This document shows, piece by piece, positions 1-10,272 of a stretch of 64,000 nucleotides of DNA. Source of the DNA: Rhodobacterales bacterium HKCCE3408 (lineage in GTDB: Bacteria > Pseudomonadota > Alphaproteobacteria > Rhodobacterales > Rhodobacteraceae); NCBI GenBank assembly GCA_015689705.1, contig WVSN01000010.1, positions 62,001 through 126,000 on the forward strand. Direction: 5' to 3'. The translations under genes were made by a program, and so were the position numbers. Under the pieces are notes generated by a model, which was given only the letters and a program-made list of their open reading frames with translations, had not been told where the DNA came from and did not search any database. The first letter of the stretch is position 1. Every line of letters starts with the position of its first letter.

Positions 1-1
1 G

Positions 2-964
2 CCCGTCGCCGTCACCTTCCGCCGGCAGCACTACATGGACAACCTGCACCCGAACTATGTCGGCGATCTTGGCGTCGGCGCGAACCCGGCGCTGCAGCAG
101 CGGTTCTCGGAGGCCGACGCGCTGCTCGTCCTCGGCACACGGCTCGGGGATACGGCAACGAAGGGCTATGCGCTGCTCGATCCCGGTAAGCCCGCGAAGA
201 CGATCATCCACGTCCATCCCGACCCGGACGAGCTTGGCCGCGTGCACCAGCCCGACATGGCGGTCGCGGCACGCGCGCCCGACATGCTGGCGGTGATGGC
301 ACGGCTGAACGACCTGCCGCACCGTGACATGGGCGATACCGCCGCGGGGCACGCCGCCCTGCAGGCGTGGCGGCGGCCGCAGGAAACGCCCGGTTCGGTG
401 AAACTGGAACGTGTCGTGCGCTGGCTGTCGGACCATCTCGATGGGCGCGGCATCGTGACGAATGGGGCCGGAAACTATGCCGCGTTCGTCCATCGCTACC
501 ACGCTTTCCGGCGCTACGGAGGGCAGGTCGGCGCGACGAGCGGGTCGATGGGCTACGGCCTGCCCGCGGCAATCGCGGCGAAGCTTGCCAATCCTGACCA
601 GACGGTCGTCTGCTACGCTGGCGATGGCTGCATGCAGATGACGCTGAACGAACTGTCGACCGCGCGGCAATACGGGGCCGACATCATCGTGATCGTCGCG
701 AACAACGGCCGCTACGGGACGATCCGGGCGCATCAGGAACGGGAATATCCGGGCCGCGTCTCGGGGACCGACCTGTTCAATCCCGACTACGCCGCGCTCG
801 CCCGGGCCTATGGTGGGACCGGACACACTGTGACCGATACCGACCAGTTCCCGGAAGCGTTTGCCGAGGCGGAGAAGGGCGGGCTTCACATCATCGAACT
901 GATGCTCGATCGCGACATGCTGACGACGACTTATGCGCTGAGCGACCTGCCCAAGCGCGGCTAG
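2..964 (+). CDS. Thiamine pyrophosphate-dependent enzyme, acetolactate synthase-like (5' end cut by window)
   Basis: This is the C-terminal part of a TPP enzyme of the acetolactate synthase/benzoylformate decarboxylase superfamily. The reading frame is open from base 2 with no stop, so the true start lies before the window; the in-frame ATG at 35 is internal. The visible part covers the end of the central domain (ALLVLGTRLGD, then IHVHPDPDELG) and the whole TPP-binding domain, with the GDG motif in CYAGDGCMQMTLNE followed about 25 residues later by the NN of VANNGRYGT, the usual Mg-diphosphate binding pattern. The substrate cannot be named: the N-terminal third is missing, and no small regulatory subunit gene follows, which argues against a biosynthetic IlvB. 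Its stop codon shares a CTAG with the convergent MscS gene. Confidence 0.85.
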   Translation, partial: PVAVTFRRQHYMDNLHPNYVGDLGVGANPALQQRFSEADALLVLGTRLGDTATKGYALLDPGKPAKTIIHVHPDPDELGRVHQPDMAVAARAPDMLAVMARLNDLPHRDMGDTAAGHAALQAWRRPQETPGSVKLERVVRWLSDHLDGRGIVTNGAGNYAAFVHRYHAFRRYGGQVGATSGSMGYGLPAAIAAKLANPDQTVVCYAGDGCMQMTLNELSTARQYGADIIVIVANNGRYGTIRAHQEREYPGRVSGTDLFNPDYAALARAYGGTGHTVTDTDQFPEAFAEAEKGGLHIIELMLDRDMLTTTYALSDLPKRG

Positions 965-2316
965 GCCTCGCCGGGCTCGGTCCGCAATGTCGAGCCCTCG
1001 AGCACCTTCACCTCCCGCTGCGGGAACGGGATCGAGATGCCGTTCTCTTTGAACGCGTCCCAGAGTGCGAGGAAGACGTTTCCGCGGATATTGGTCAGTC
1101 CGCCGGTCGGGTCGCGGATCCAGAAGCGCAGGATGTAGTCGACCGAGCTGTCGCCGAAGCCCACGATATGGCAGACCGGAGCGCGGTCGGAGAGGACGCG
1201 CGGTACGCCCGACGCCGCTTCGATCGCGATCTTCCGGACGAGATGCGGGTCATCGGAATAGGCGGTGCCGAAATAGATATCGAGCCGGACGAAATCGTTC
1301 GAATGGGACCAGTTGACCACCTGCCCGGTGATCAGGTCCTCGTTCGGGATCAGGTATTCCTTGCCGTCCCGTGTGGTGATCGAGGCGTAGCGCGCACCAA
1401 GCGTGCCGACCCACCCGAAGGTCTCACCGAGCGAGATGACGTCGCCTGGCTTGATCGACTTGTCGAGCAGGATGATGACGCCGGAGACGAGGTTAGAGAC
1501 GACTTTCTGAAGTCCGAAGCCCAGGCCGACGCCGATTGCGCCCGACAGGACGGCAAGCCCGGTCAGGTCGACGCCCACCGCGCGCAGGCCGATGAAGATC
1601 GCCGCTCCATAAAGCAGGAGCTGCGTGATCTTGACCGCGAGAACCCGCATCGACGGCGAGATGTCGTCGTTCTTCTCGATCCGGGCCGAGGCGAGACGCG
1701 AGACGAAGCTCGCGCCGCTCACAAGGACGAGGACGAGAACCAGCCCCTGCAACACGAGCAGCACCGAAAGCCGCATCCCGCCGAGATTGAACCCGATCCC
1801 GTCCAGGAGTGCCCCGGCCTCGGGGGTCAGGTTCAGGATCGCGAGCGTGACGTAGATCCAGGCGCCGTAGCGGACGATCATGCGCAGCAGCGGCGAGCGG
1901 ATGAGGCGCGTGGCGAGAACCACGAAGAGCCACGCAGTCGCCAGTTCTGCGATGATCGTCAGCAGGAAGGACCGGGACGGCCAGGTGGTCGCGCGCATGA
2001 TCCACACCACGGGCCAGATCATGGCGACGAAGAAGATCGGCCCGAGCCTGCGGTGGATCACCGCGAGGATGCGCAATCTCCAGGTCGGCCATCCCTCGCG
2101 TGAGGCCATCCATGCACGGATGCGCGGACCGAAGGTGCGAAGCAGCAGCCAGGCCAGCGCCACGAGGGCCAGCGCGATGCCAATCTGGTAGAGGTTCCAT
2201 GGCCGCATCAGCCCGCCGGCAAAGCTCAGCGCGTCGTCCCACAGCCGCAGGGCCGTAGCCTGCAGTTGAGAAATCAGGGTCGACAGGTCCTGCGGCGCTG
2301 GTGCGTCCTGCTCCAT
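961..2316 (-). CDS. Mechanosensitive ion channel family protein (MscS type)
   Basis: This is a 451-residue inner-membrane protein expected to act as a small-conductance mechanosensitive channel that vents solutes on hypo-osmotic shock. Several hydrophobic segments occupy residues 35-300. The pore helix and beta domain typical of MscS follow: a Gly/Ala-rich stretch (GAIGVGLGFGLQKVVSNLVSG), then KPGDVISLG and a conserved YLIPNEDL segment. The C-terminal alpha/beta domain ends near PFPQREV, as in the family. The extra N-terminal membrane region makes it longer than E. coli MscS (286 residues), which is common for the wider family. The ATG is preceded by a GGAG-type ribosome site. It converges on the TPP enzyme gene with a 4-nt overlap. 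Confidence 0.93.
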   Translation of the reverse strand: MEQDAPAPQDLSTLISQLQATALRLWDDALSFAGGLMRPWNLYQIGIALALVALAWLLLRTFGPRIRAWMASREGWPTWRLRILAVIHRRLGPIFFVAMIWPVVWIMRATTWPSRSFLLTIIAELATAWLFVVLATRLIRSPLLRMIVRYGAWIYVTLAILNLTPEAGALLDGIGFNLGGMRLSVLLVLQGLVLVLVLVSGASFVSRLASARIEKNDDISPSMRVLAVKITQLLLYGAAIFIGLRAVGVDLTGLAVLSGAIGVGLGFGLQKVVSNLVSGVIILLDKSIKPGDVISLGETFGWVGTLGARYASITTRDGKEYLIPNEDLITGQVVNWSHSNDFVRLDIYFGTAYSDDPHLVRKIAIEAASGVPRVLSDRAPVCHIVGFGDSSVDYILRFWIRDPTGGLTNIRGNVFLALWDAFKENGISIPFPQREVKVLEGSTLRTEPGEA

Positions 2317-2465
2317 CGGGCTCCGGGATGCGTTCAGGTCCCGCCATCTAAGCGGCTTTGACGCGGAGCGACAAGCAGGGGCGGACGCCGGGCCGGCCTT
2401 GCAGGGCGACCGGGGCGGGTGTATCTCCCGCCATTGTGAGACGGATATTCGACATCGACGATCAC

Positions 2466-2488
2466 AGCCGCCTGCCGTGGCGGTTTTT
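2466..2488 (+). terminator. Terminator-like hairpin in the leuC leader
   Basis: A stem with CCGCC/GGCGG core (extended by A-T and G-U pairs) and a six-base loop is followed directly by a short T run. It lies in the 257-base gap between the divergent mscS and leuC genes, about 85 bases before the leuC ATG, so it would end or attenuate rightward transcripts before leuC. A 28-codon GTG frame (2436-2522) overlaps it but has no ribosome site and only three leucine codons. Nothing else was recognised in this gap. Confidence 0.45.
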
Positions 2489-2573
2489 CGGTGCGCTCGG
2501 CGCGGTGCGCGCGCGGGGCTGAGGCGCCCCCTGCCCGCCTGCGCTCAATTCCCGTATCCATGAGAGACCAACC

Positions 2574-3977
<1,404 letters not shown>

Positions 3978-3982
3978 TCCGG

Positions 3983-4003
3983 GGCCCCGCTCGGGGCCTC
4001 TTC
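3983..4003 (+). terminator. Putative terminator after leuC
   Basis: A 6-bp GGCCCC/GGGGCC stem with a GCTC loop is followed by a pyrimidine-rich run, a few bases after the leuC stop. The lack of a long T tract makes it weak. It sits just before the ribosome site of the next gene, so some readthrough is plausible. Confidence 0.4.
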
Positions 4004-4024
4004 CAGCCACGAAGGAGCGCAACG

Positions 4025-4528
4025 ATGACGCCGACACGGTTCATGCTCATCTCCGGGATCGTCCTGATCGTGGGTGGGATCCTGGCGCTCATCGCGCCCT
4101 TCGCCGCCGGCGTCGCAGTGACGCTGGTCACGGGGTGGGCGTTCCTGATCGGCGGCGCGCTGAACCTGTGGTCCGCGCTCATCGATCAGGCGGATCGGCT
4201 GTGGCACATCCTGTTCGGGCTGCTCGGCATTCTCCTGGGCCTGAGTTTCCTGATCGATCCGCTTGGCGGGCTTATCTCTCTGACGATCCTGGTCGGCGTT
4301 CTGTTCCTGATCTCGGGGGCGATCCGCCTCGGGCTCGCCTGGGCGGGACGCGCTCAGCCGGCCTACTGGGTCCTGCTGATTTCCGGTGCTCTGTCCGTTC
4401 TGCTCGGCGCGCTCGTTCTGTCGAATATCGGCGGCGCGGCCGGTGCGCTGCTCGGCATCATCCTGGGGATCGAGCTTCTGTCAGCGGGGATCGGCCTCGT
4501 CACGCTATCCCGGATGGGCCGCGGCTGA
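4025..4528 (+). CDS. HdeD/DUF308 family membrane protein
   Basis: This 167-residue protein is almost entirely hydrophobic, with about six predicted membrane helices arranged as repeated pairs, matching the HdeD/DUF308 family. HdeD itself is linked to acid resistance at high cell density in E. coli; here only the family placement is supported. The start was set at the ATG behind AAGGAG, about 7 bases upstream; an upstream in-frame ATG at 3974 lies on the leuC stop region and terminator and would add a charged, non-family leader. Its 3' end overlaps the convergent MFS gene by 24 bases. Confidence 0.85.
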   Translation: MTPTRFMLISGIVLIVGGILALIAPFAAGVAVTLVTGWAFLIGGALNLWSALIDQADRLWHILFGLLGILLGLSFLIDPLGGLISLTILVGVLFLISGAIRLGLAWAGRAQPAYWVLLISGALSVLLGALVLSNIGGAAGALLGIILGIELLSAGIGLVTLSRMGRG

Positions 4529-5734
4529 GCCCTCGTAGCGGAGCCGGCGCAGCACGACGACCATCGCCGCCGACAACACGAAACACCAGACCGCCATCGC
4601 GAAGCCCTGGTCGGGGAAATCTATACCCCGGTCGATCAGGAGGCCGGTGACACCGGGACCGATGGCGGTTGACAGCACCATGGCCGCGGTCACGAGCGCG
4701 CGGATACTGCCGAGATGGCGGGTGCCGTAGACCCGCGGCAGAAGCGTGCCCCAGAGCGCGCCGCCGATGCCCTGGGTGATACCCAGAAGCGCGAGCGCCG
4801 CGAACCAGCCATAGACGCTTTCGGACGGGCCGAGCAGCAGGCAGCCGAGCCCCATCGGCACGAGAACGAACGGCAGCATCCGCTCCGGACCGACGGCGTC
4901 CGCGACGCGTCCCGCTATCAGCATCATCGCGACGGTGGCCCCGGCATAGGCCGGATAGCCCGGCGCCATCGCGGCAAGGCTCCAGCCTTTGATCTCGGAG
5001 ACATGGACCTGGTGGAAGAAGACGACGGTACCGATGAAGCCGGGGGTCAGGATCAGCGGCAGAAGTGCGATGAAAAGCCAGTGTCGCAGGACCTCGGACC
5101 GTGTCCAGTGGCGACCGGAGAGGCCGGCGGTCACGTCACGCTCAGCTCTGCCCTGAGGTTCGCGGTCATTTGCGAGGAGCACCACGAGAAGCGGCATGAC
5201 GACGACGAGGATCACGGCCGCCGTCACGCCCCATGACAGGCGCCATCCGATGGCGCCGATCAGCAGAACGACCGGGAGCGGCAGGATGACCTCGCCAAGC
5301 GAGTGGCCGAGCGCAGCGATCGAAACCGCACGGCCGCGCGTCGCCACGAACCAGCGGCCCATCGCGGTCATCGCGATATGCGAGAACATGCCCTGCCCGC
5401 AGAAGCGCAGAAGGAAGACGGACAGACCGAGGATCCAGATCGAATGCCCGAGCGCCATACCGACCGCCGCGACGGAAAAGAGGATGGCCACAATCGGCGC
5501 GAGACGGCTGAGCGGCATCGTATCGGCAAGCGCGCCCCGCCCGACAAGAAGCGCCGCAGAGCTGAGCGTGGCCAGCGTGTAGATCGCGCCCCAGCCGCCG
5601 TCAGACAGGTCGAACTCGGCCCGGATCTCGCCGGCGAAGAGCGAGATGAACCAGGTCTGCCCGAAGCTCGATCCGAAAGTCAGCAGAAGGCCGGTCAGAA
5701 GCCAGCGACGGTTATCGCGGAGAAAGGTCCACAT
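4505..5734 (-). CDS. MFS transporter
   Basis: This 409-residue major facilitator has about 12 hydrophobic segments, a cytoplasmic charged loop near the middle (residues about 193-215) and the N-terminal loop-2 pattern VGRGALADTMPLSRL, which corresponds to the MFS signature between helices 2 and 3. The substrate cannot be deduced. It follows the LOG-family gene on the same strand with a 42-base gap, so the two probably form an operon, but the LOG protein does not indicate a substrate. The ATG at the 5' end begins MWTFLRDNRRW, a typical cytoplasmic start before helix 1. Confidence 0.9.
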   Translation of the reverse strand: MWTFLRDNRRWLLTGLLLTFGSSFGQTWFISLFAGEIRAEFDLSDGGWGAIYTLATLSSAALLVGRGALADTMPLSRLAPIVAILFSVAAVGMALGHSIWILGLSVFLLRFCGQGMFSHIAMTAMGRWFVATRGRAVSIAALGHSLGEVILPLPVVLLIGAIGWRLSWGVTAAVILVVVMPLLVVLLANDREPQGRAERDVTAGLSGRHWTRSEVLRHWLFIALLPLILTPGFIGTVVFFHQVHVSEIKGWSLAAMAPGYPAYAGATVAMMLIAGRVADAVGPERMLPFVLVPMGLGCLLLGPSESVYGWFAALALLGITQGIGGALWGTLLPRVYGTRHLGSIRALVTAAMVLSTAIGPGVTGLLIDRGIDFPDQGFAMAVWCFVLSAAMVVVLRRLRYEGSAAAHPG

Positions 5735-5776
5735 GCCCGCGCGAATACGCCCGTTCGCCGGGGTGCGAAAGGGGGG

Positions 5777-6616
5777 TCAGCGGCCCGGGATATCCTCGCG
5801 CTTTCCGGTCAGCGTCCAGCCGTCGATCACCGCAAGCGCCTCTTCTGCCGTCTCGACAAAACTGAACAGCTCGAGGTCCTCGGCCGATATCGTCCCGGCC
5901 TCGACCAGCGCGTTCCAGTTGACGACTTTGTGCCAGAAATCCTGACCGAACAGCAGCACGGGCACACGTTCCATACGGCCGGTCTGGATCAGCGTCAGCG
6001 ACTCGAACAGTTCGTCTAGGGTGCCGAATCCGCCGGGAAAAACCGCGATGGCCTGCGCCCGGAGGAGGAAGTGCATCTTTCGGATGCCGAAGTAGTGGAA
6101 GTTGAAGCAAAGATCCGGCGTCACGTAGCGGTTCGGCTGCTGCTCATGCGGAAGAACGATGTTCAGGCCGATGGAACAGCCGCCGGCGTCAGCGGCGCCC
6201 CTGTTGCCGGCCTCCATGACCCCCGGCCCACCACCGGTGACGATCACGTTCTCGGTGCAATCTGTCTGCACGCTGCGCTCGGTGATCGCGCGGGCAAAGG
6301 CGCGGGCCTCGGCGTAGTAGCGGCTCATTTCCTGCAGCTTCTCCGTCCGGGCAGGCTGTCCCGGCGCCGTGATGCGCGCACCGCCGAACAAGACCACGGT
6401 CGAGCGGATTCCGCGCTCGTCCATCTCCAGCTGCGGCTTCAGGAGTTCGAGCTGCAGTCGCACCGGCCGAAGCTCGTCGCGGCAGAGGAAATCCGGATCG
6501 GCGAAGGCCAGACGGTAGGCGGGTGACCGCGCCTGCGGACTGTCTGTGACCTGCCGGCTGGTTTCGACATCCTGGTGCGCGTCACGGAAGGGTCCGTGCG
6601 TCAATTCCCGCTTCAT
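5777..6616 (-). CDS. LOG family protein (TIGR00730-type Rossmann-fold nucleotide hydrolase)
   Basis: This 279-residue protein belongs to the LOG family, whose characterised members are cytokinin riboside 5'-monophosphate phosphoribohydrolases or general nucleotide 5'-monophosphate nucleosidases; older annotations call them lysine decarboxylases. The defining motifs are seen: VLFGGARI near the start of the Rossmann domain, [15 protein letters not shown], and the catalytic PGGFGTLDE. The N-terminal about 80 residues are an extension common in proteobacterial members. The start is the ATG (MKRELTHG) six bases behind AGGAG; the open frame extends further upstream but into the divergent dapD. It heads a likely two-gene unit with the MFS transporter. 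Confidence 0.9.
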   Translation of the reverse strand: MKRELTHGPFRDAHQDVETSRQVTDSPQARSPAYRLAFADPDFLCRDELRPVRLQLELLKPQLEMDERGIRSTVVLFGGARITAPGQPARTEKLQEMSRYYAEARAFARAITERSVQTDCTENVIVTGGGPGVMEAGNRGAADAGGCSIGLNIVLPHEQQPNRYVTPDLCFNFHYFGIRKMHFLLRAQAIAVFPGGFGTLDELFESLTLIQTGRMERVPVLLFGQDFWHKVVNWNALVEAGTISAEDLELFSFVETAEEALAVIDGWTLTGKREDIPGR

Positions 6617-6745
6617 CGCGATCTCCTGGCTACGGAACGAGTGTTGGCAGCAGGCGATGTCGCTGTCCATGGCCCCCGGCCGCGATTGCGCCCGCCCGCG
6701 GGCTTCCCTATAGGCAGGCCGGACCACCAGAGGACGGAGACCGCG

Positions 6746-7573
6746 ATGTCGACTGCTAGCCTTGAGACCGCCATCGAAGCCGCGTGGGAGACACGCGACA
6801 CGATCACGCCGGCGACGAAAGGCGATACGCGCGAGGCGATCGAGGACACGCTGACAGCGCTCGACAGCGGCCAGCTGCGTGTGGCCGAGCGTCAGTCGGA
6901 CGGCCAGTGGAAAGTGAACCAGTGGGCCAAGAAGGCGGTACTTCTGGGTTTCCGCCTGAAGGACATGGAGATGCAGGGCGGTTCGGCCCAGGGCGGCTCG
7001 TGGTGGGACAAGGTCGACTCGAAGTGGAAGGACTGGGGTGACAACCAGTGGCGCGATGCCGGATTCCGGGCCGTGCCGAACTGCGTCGTGCGCCGGTCGG
7101 CCTATATCGCGCCGGGTGTGGTGCTGATGCCGTCCTTCGTCAATCTCGGCGCTTATGTCGACAGCGGTACGATGGTCGATACCTGGGCAACGGTCGGGTC
7201 CTGCGCGCAGATCGGCAAGAACGTCCACCTGTCAGGCGGCGTGGGGATCGGCGGCGTGCTGGAACCCATGCAGGCCGGACCGACGATCATCGAGGACAAC
7301 TGCTTCATCGGCGCCCGGTCGGAGGTGGTCGAAGGCGTGATCGTCCGGGAAGGGTCGGTCCTCGGGATGGGCGTGTTCATCGGGCAGTCGACCAAGATCG
7401 TGGACCGTGAAACCGGAGAGGTCATGTACGGCGAGGTGCCGGCGGGATCGGTGGTCGTCGCCGGATCGATGCCTTCCAAGAACGGGATCAGTCTTTACTG
7501 CGCGGTGATCGTGAAGCGCGTCGATGAACGGACGCGGTCGAAAACCTCGATCAACGAGCTTCTGCGCGACTGA
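6746..7573 (+). CDS. dapD: 2,3,4,5-tetrahydropyridine-2,6-dicarboxylate N-succinyltransferase
   Basis: DapD (275 residues) transfers a succinyl group from succinyl-CoA to tetrahydrodipicolinate in the succinylase branch of lysine and diaminopimelate synthesis. The left-handed beta-helix hexapeptide repeats run from about residue 105 to 235 (for example [20 protein letters not shown] and [15 protein letters not shown]). The start is the ATG behind GGAG with 6-base spacing, giving the family's usual length. dapE, which acts two steps later, lies about 4.5 kb downstream on the same strand but is not contiguous. Divergent from the LOG gene across a 129-base gap that must hold both promoters. Confidence 0.97.
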   Translation: MSTASLETAIEAAWETRDTITPATKGDTREAIEDTLTALDSGQLRVAERQSDGQWKVNQWAKKAVLLGFRLKDMEMQGGSAQGGSWWDKVDSKWKDWGDNQWRDAGFRAVPNCVVRRSAYIAPGVVLMPSFVNLGAYVDSGTMVDTWATVGSCAQIGKNVHLSGGVGIGGVLEPMQAGPTIIEDNCFIGARSEVVEGVIVREGSVLGMGVFIGQSTKIVDRETGEVMYGEVPAGSVVVAGSMPSKNGISLYCAVIVKRVDERTRSKTSINELLRD

Positions 7574-7632
7574 CGGCGCTTGAGGCTTCGCCCGAGGGGC
7601 GTATTCTGGTGCCGGCCAACCGGGAGGGCGAC

Positions 7633-7881
7633 ATGACTGGCATCGGCATACTTGCGGCAATCATCGTAGGCGGGCTGGCCGGATGGGCGGCGTCGAGCCT
7701 GATGAAGGCGAATACCGGGCTGATCCTGAACATCGTTCTCGGGATCGTCGGCGCGCTTATCGCGAACTTCCTTTTCGGCCTGATCGGCGTGAGTTTCGCG
7801 CCGTCCTGGATCGGACAGGGCGTCGCCGGGCTTGTCGGGGCCTGCATCCTGATCTTCGTAGCGCGCGCGATGCGTCGCTGA
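7633..7881 (+). CDS. GlsB/YeaQ/YmgE family stress-response membrane protein
   Basis: This 82-residue protein has three hydrophobic helices with Gly-rich packing (IIVGGLAGWAASSLMK, then LNIVLGIVGALIANFLFGLI, then a third helix), the pattern of the transglycosylase-associated GlsB/YeaQ family. The name comes from gene context in other bacteria; no enzymatic activity is implied. The start is the ATG behind GGGAGG. It follows dapD by about 60 bases on the same strand. Function remains general-stress related by family only. Confidence 0.85.
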   Translation: MTGIGILAAIIVGGLAGWAASSLMKANTGLILNIVLGIVGALIANFLFGLIGVSFAPSWIGQGVAGLVGACILIFVARAMRR

Positions 7882-7913
7882 CGGCGTCGCCTGCACGGAC
7901 ATCGGCCACAGCC

Positions 7914-8825
7914 TCAGGCCGGAACGAAACGGAAGGCTCCGCCCTGCCGCTCGGCCATCCCTACTCCGGGCCAGGACCAGTGGTAGCCCATCAGAAGGTG
8001 CCCGGATGCGGCCGCGAGGTCGAGCAGCCGGCGTCGAGAGACCACCGCGCCTTCGCCGTCCATGTCGAAACCGAACTGCCAGTCCGGCCGCTCGAAACTG
8101 ACGCGATCGTTGACCAAGGCGTCACCGGTGACGATCAGTCCCGGGCCGTCGGATAGCATGAGCGAGACGTGCCCGGGCGTATGGCCCGGCGTCTCGATCA
8201 CCGCGAGGCCCGGCACGATCTCGTCTCCTTCAACGACGGTGACGAGCCGGTCCCCGATTCCCCTGAGAACCCGCAGGGCACCCTCGACCGCCGGCCGGGC
8301 GGCTGGCGACATTCGGTCGGCCAGGCCCGGATGGGTCCAGAAACCGACTTCGGTCTTGCCCGCGAACACCTGCGCATTCGGATAGACCAACTTACCGTCG
8401 GCGATCGCGCCCCAGGCGTGGTCCGGGTGAAGGTGGGTCAGCACGACATGGGTCACGCTGCCCGGTTCGATCCCGTTCGCCGCCATGTGCCGCAACACCC
8501 GCCCGGTGCCGCCCTGCCAGCCGGACCCTGCGCCGGCATCGACCAGGATCCGCGCGCCGTCCTTGTCGATCAGCGCATGCGTCAGTTCGCCCGAGCTGCG
8601 GGCCGGCACATTATCGAGCCCGAAGAGCCCGGCGAGGTCCCGCGACGGCTCCCGCGGGGCCAGAACGCGGAACGGCAGGCTCATCGAGCCATCGCTGATC
8701 GCACGGAGCGTCGCGTCGCCGATCGTCCAGCTGCGCAACTCCGGCCCGCGCACATGTTTCGGCGGCGCCATGTCCGGCAACTCGATCGCCGCCTGCGTCA
8801 CGCTGAATTTCTCGTCCTCGCCCAT
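7914..8825 (-). CDS. MBL-fold metallo-hydrolase
   Basis: This is a soluble metallo-beta-lactamase-fold hydrolase of about 303 residues. The zinc-binding HxHxDH motif is present in LTHLHPDHAWG, with further ligands in TPGHTPGH and TGDAL, in the order expected for quorum-quenching lactonase, glyoxalase II and related enzymes. The substrate is unknown. The open frame extends to 8888, but that would overlap the divergent neighbour; the ATG at 8825 has GAGG eight bases upstream and an alternative ATG lies two codons earlier. There is no signal peptide. Confidence 0.9.
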   Translation of the reverse strand: MGEDEKFSVTQAAIELPDMAPPKHVRGPELRSWTIGDATLRAISDGSMSLPFRVLAPREPSRDLAGLFGLDNVPARSSGELTHALIDKDGARILVDAGAGSGWQGGTGRVLRHMAANGIEPGSVTHVVLTHLHPDHAWGAIADGKLVYPNAQVFAGKTEVGFWTHPGLADRMSPAARPAVEGALRVLRGIGDRLVTVVEGDEIVPGLAVIETPGHTPGHVSLMLSDGPGLIVTGDALVNDRVSFERPDWQFGFDMDGEGAVVSRRRLLDLAAASGHLLMGYHWSWPGVGMAERQGGAFRFVPA

Positions 8826-8880
8826 GGTCATCGCCTCGTGGCCCGGTATAGCTGGCGAAAGGCTAGGCGGAGGAACGGGA

Positions 8881-9216
8881 ATGGCCAAGGCATCACGCGA
8901 GCCCGAGGTCTACACTCTGGTGGTCGAGGTGGGTCGCAAGGCCGGTGACGGCCTGCCAGACGGCGCGACCGGCGCCGGGCTGCTGTGCTATGCTGCCGGG
9001 CGCGGCGAAGACGAGGCCGTGCGCGAGACGGTGCAGGTTCTCAAGACTGCCGATCTCGCCGTGCTAGAGGTCGAAAGCTACGGAACCCTGGCCGAACGCC
9101 GCGCCTCAGGCGAGGAGATCGGCGAAGACGAGATCGCGCTGATGGATCGGGCCCTGGCCGAAAACGCCGTGATCGTCGCGCAGATGACACCGTTCGGCGA
9201 CGAGGACGACATCTGA
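8881..9216 (+). CDS. Hypothetical protein, 111 residues
   Basis: This small acidic protein has no recognised domain. It opens MAKASREPEVYTLVVEVGR, has an alpha/beta pattern with Gly-rich turns, and ends in an acidic tail (FGDEDDI). The ATG has GGAGGA upstream at normal spacing, and codon use matches the neighbours, so it looks genuinely coding. It starts 55 bases from the divergent MBL-fold gene and converges with the Hint protein gene. Confidence 0.7.
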   Translation: MAKASREPEVYTLVVEVGRKAGDGLPDGATGAGLLCYAAGRGEDEAVRETVQVLKTADLAVLEVESYGTLAERRASGEEIGEDEIALMDRALAENAVIVAQMTPFGDEDDI

Positions 9217-9229
9217 CGCGACGCGGCGC

Positions 9230-10183
9230 TCAGCCCATCAGGCAGAGCGCGTCCGTCGGCATGGACATGACCGCCTGAGCGGCGAAACGGTCGGCGGCGA
9301 TGTAGGGCTCGGCTGCACGGTCATCCCCGGCAATCCGGCAGCGTCCGGAGACGAGGCAGCCGGGCCGGTCCAGATCGATCGTATGGAATTCCCGCACCGG
9401 GCTCTGAAGATCGTTGACGATCGTCCTTCCATCGACCAGGTCGCCGGCCGCAACCGTCGTCTGGTCGGTTCCGAGCACATAATCGACATCCGGCCCGGAC
9501 AGCATGAAGCGCGTGTGGCGTGCGACGCAGATATCCTCTTCGAGGCCGAAATATGGCGCGCGGAGCCTGACTGCGGCCATGGCTCCAAGCGTAACCGACT
9601 CGCGGCTCTTGACGTCCCGCACGACCGCCGGTCGTCCGTTGTCGGTCAGGACCACGGCACCCGGATGCAGATCTTCTACAGGAACATTGCCCCGCGGCGT
9701 CGAAACCAGCGTCCCGCTGGCGAGCCCCGGGCTCTCGGCCGCAGGGGCATCATGGTTGGCGAAGGCAGCAATGCCGGCGAACTCTGGCGCGCGGGCCGGC
9801 CGCACGTCTTCGATCCGCAGCGGGCGGGCGCCTGCCCTGGCGATCGACACTGCAGCACCGCTATCGATATTTCGCAGGTCTATCACGCCACTGCGGCCGG
9901 CGGCGTCGACACGATAGCTCAGCCGGAAGCGGTCTCCGGCGGCGACGAGGCCGGCGCCGGTTTCGTAGGTCATGTCGCCGTGGGAAAGGGCGATGCGCCC
10001 GTCCGGCATCTGATCGACCGCCAGCGCGACAGCAGTCGCGCCACCGGTCCAGATGCGCTGCGGCAGGCTATTGGCCCGCGACAGCCTGTCTTCTACGAGG
10101 AAGGTCGCGGAGTTCCCCGCCCCCGGGGGAACATCACGCGACAACACCGTCCGCGAGCGGTCCCAGATCGTCGTCCAACTCAT
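9230..10183 (-). CDS. Hint domain-containing protein with degenerate catalytic position
   Basis: This 317-residue protein ends in a Hint (Hedgehog/intein) type domain from about residue 150: SGTLVSTPRGNVPVEDL followed by a later conserved His in ARHTRFML. At the place where Hint domains carry the splicing or cleavage cysteine (compare CFAAGTLI in the neighbour), this protein reads GLASGTLV, with Gly near residue 153, so self-cleavage is unlikely. The N-terminal 140 residues are beta-rich without a recognised family and without a clear signal peptide. The ATG used has AAGGCG about 9 bases upstream; an in-frame ATG at 10216 is an alternative. It lies downstream of the second Hint gene in the same orientation, 89 bases away. 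Confidence 0.8.
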   Translation of the reverse strand: MSWTTIWDRSRTVLSRDVPPGAGNSATFLVEDRLSRANSLPQRIWTGGATAVALAVDQMPDGRIALSHGDMTYETGAGLVAAGDRFRLSYRVDAAGRSGVIDLRNIDSGAAVSIARAGARPLRIEDVRPARAPEFAGIAAFANHDAPAAESPGLASGTLVSTPRGNVPVEDLHPGAVVLTDNGRPAVVRDVKSRESVTLGAMAAVRLRAPYFGLEEDICVARHTRFMLSGPDVDYVLGTDQTTVAAGDLVDGRTIVNDLQSPVREFHTIDLDRPGCLVSGRCRIAGDDRAAEPYIAADRFAAQAVMSMPTDALCLMG

Positions 10184-10272
10184 TACACGCGCCTTTCGCA
10201 CGCACTCAACTGACATCTGGATAGCCGTCCATTGTGTATAGATTGGCGCACAATTGCGGAGACATTGGGGTT

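Noticed and set aside
1168-2103. 311-codon frame opposite mscS and a 284-codon frame overlapping it
   Set aside because: Both are Arg/Asp/Pro-rich shadows of a clear MscS channel gene.
2436-2522. 28-codon GTG frame upstream of leuC as a leader peptide
   Set aside because: No ribosome site and too few leucine codons for a classical leu leader; kept only as a note in the terminator entry.
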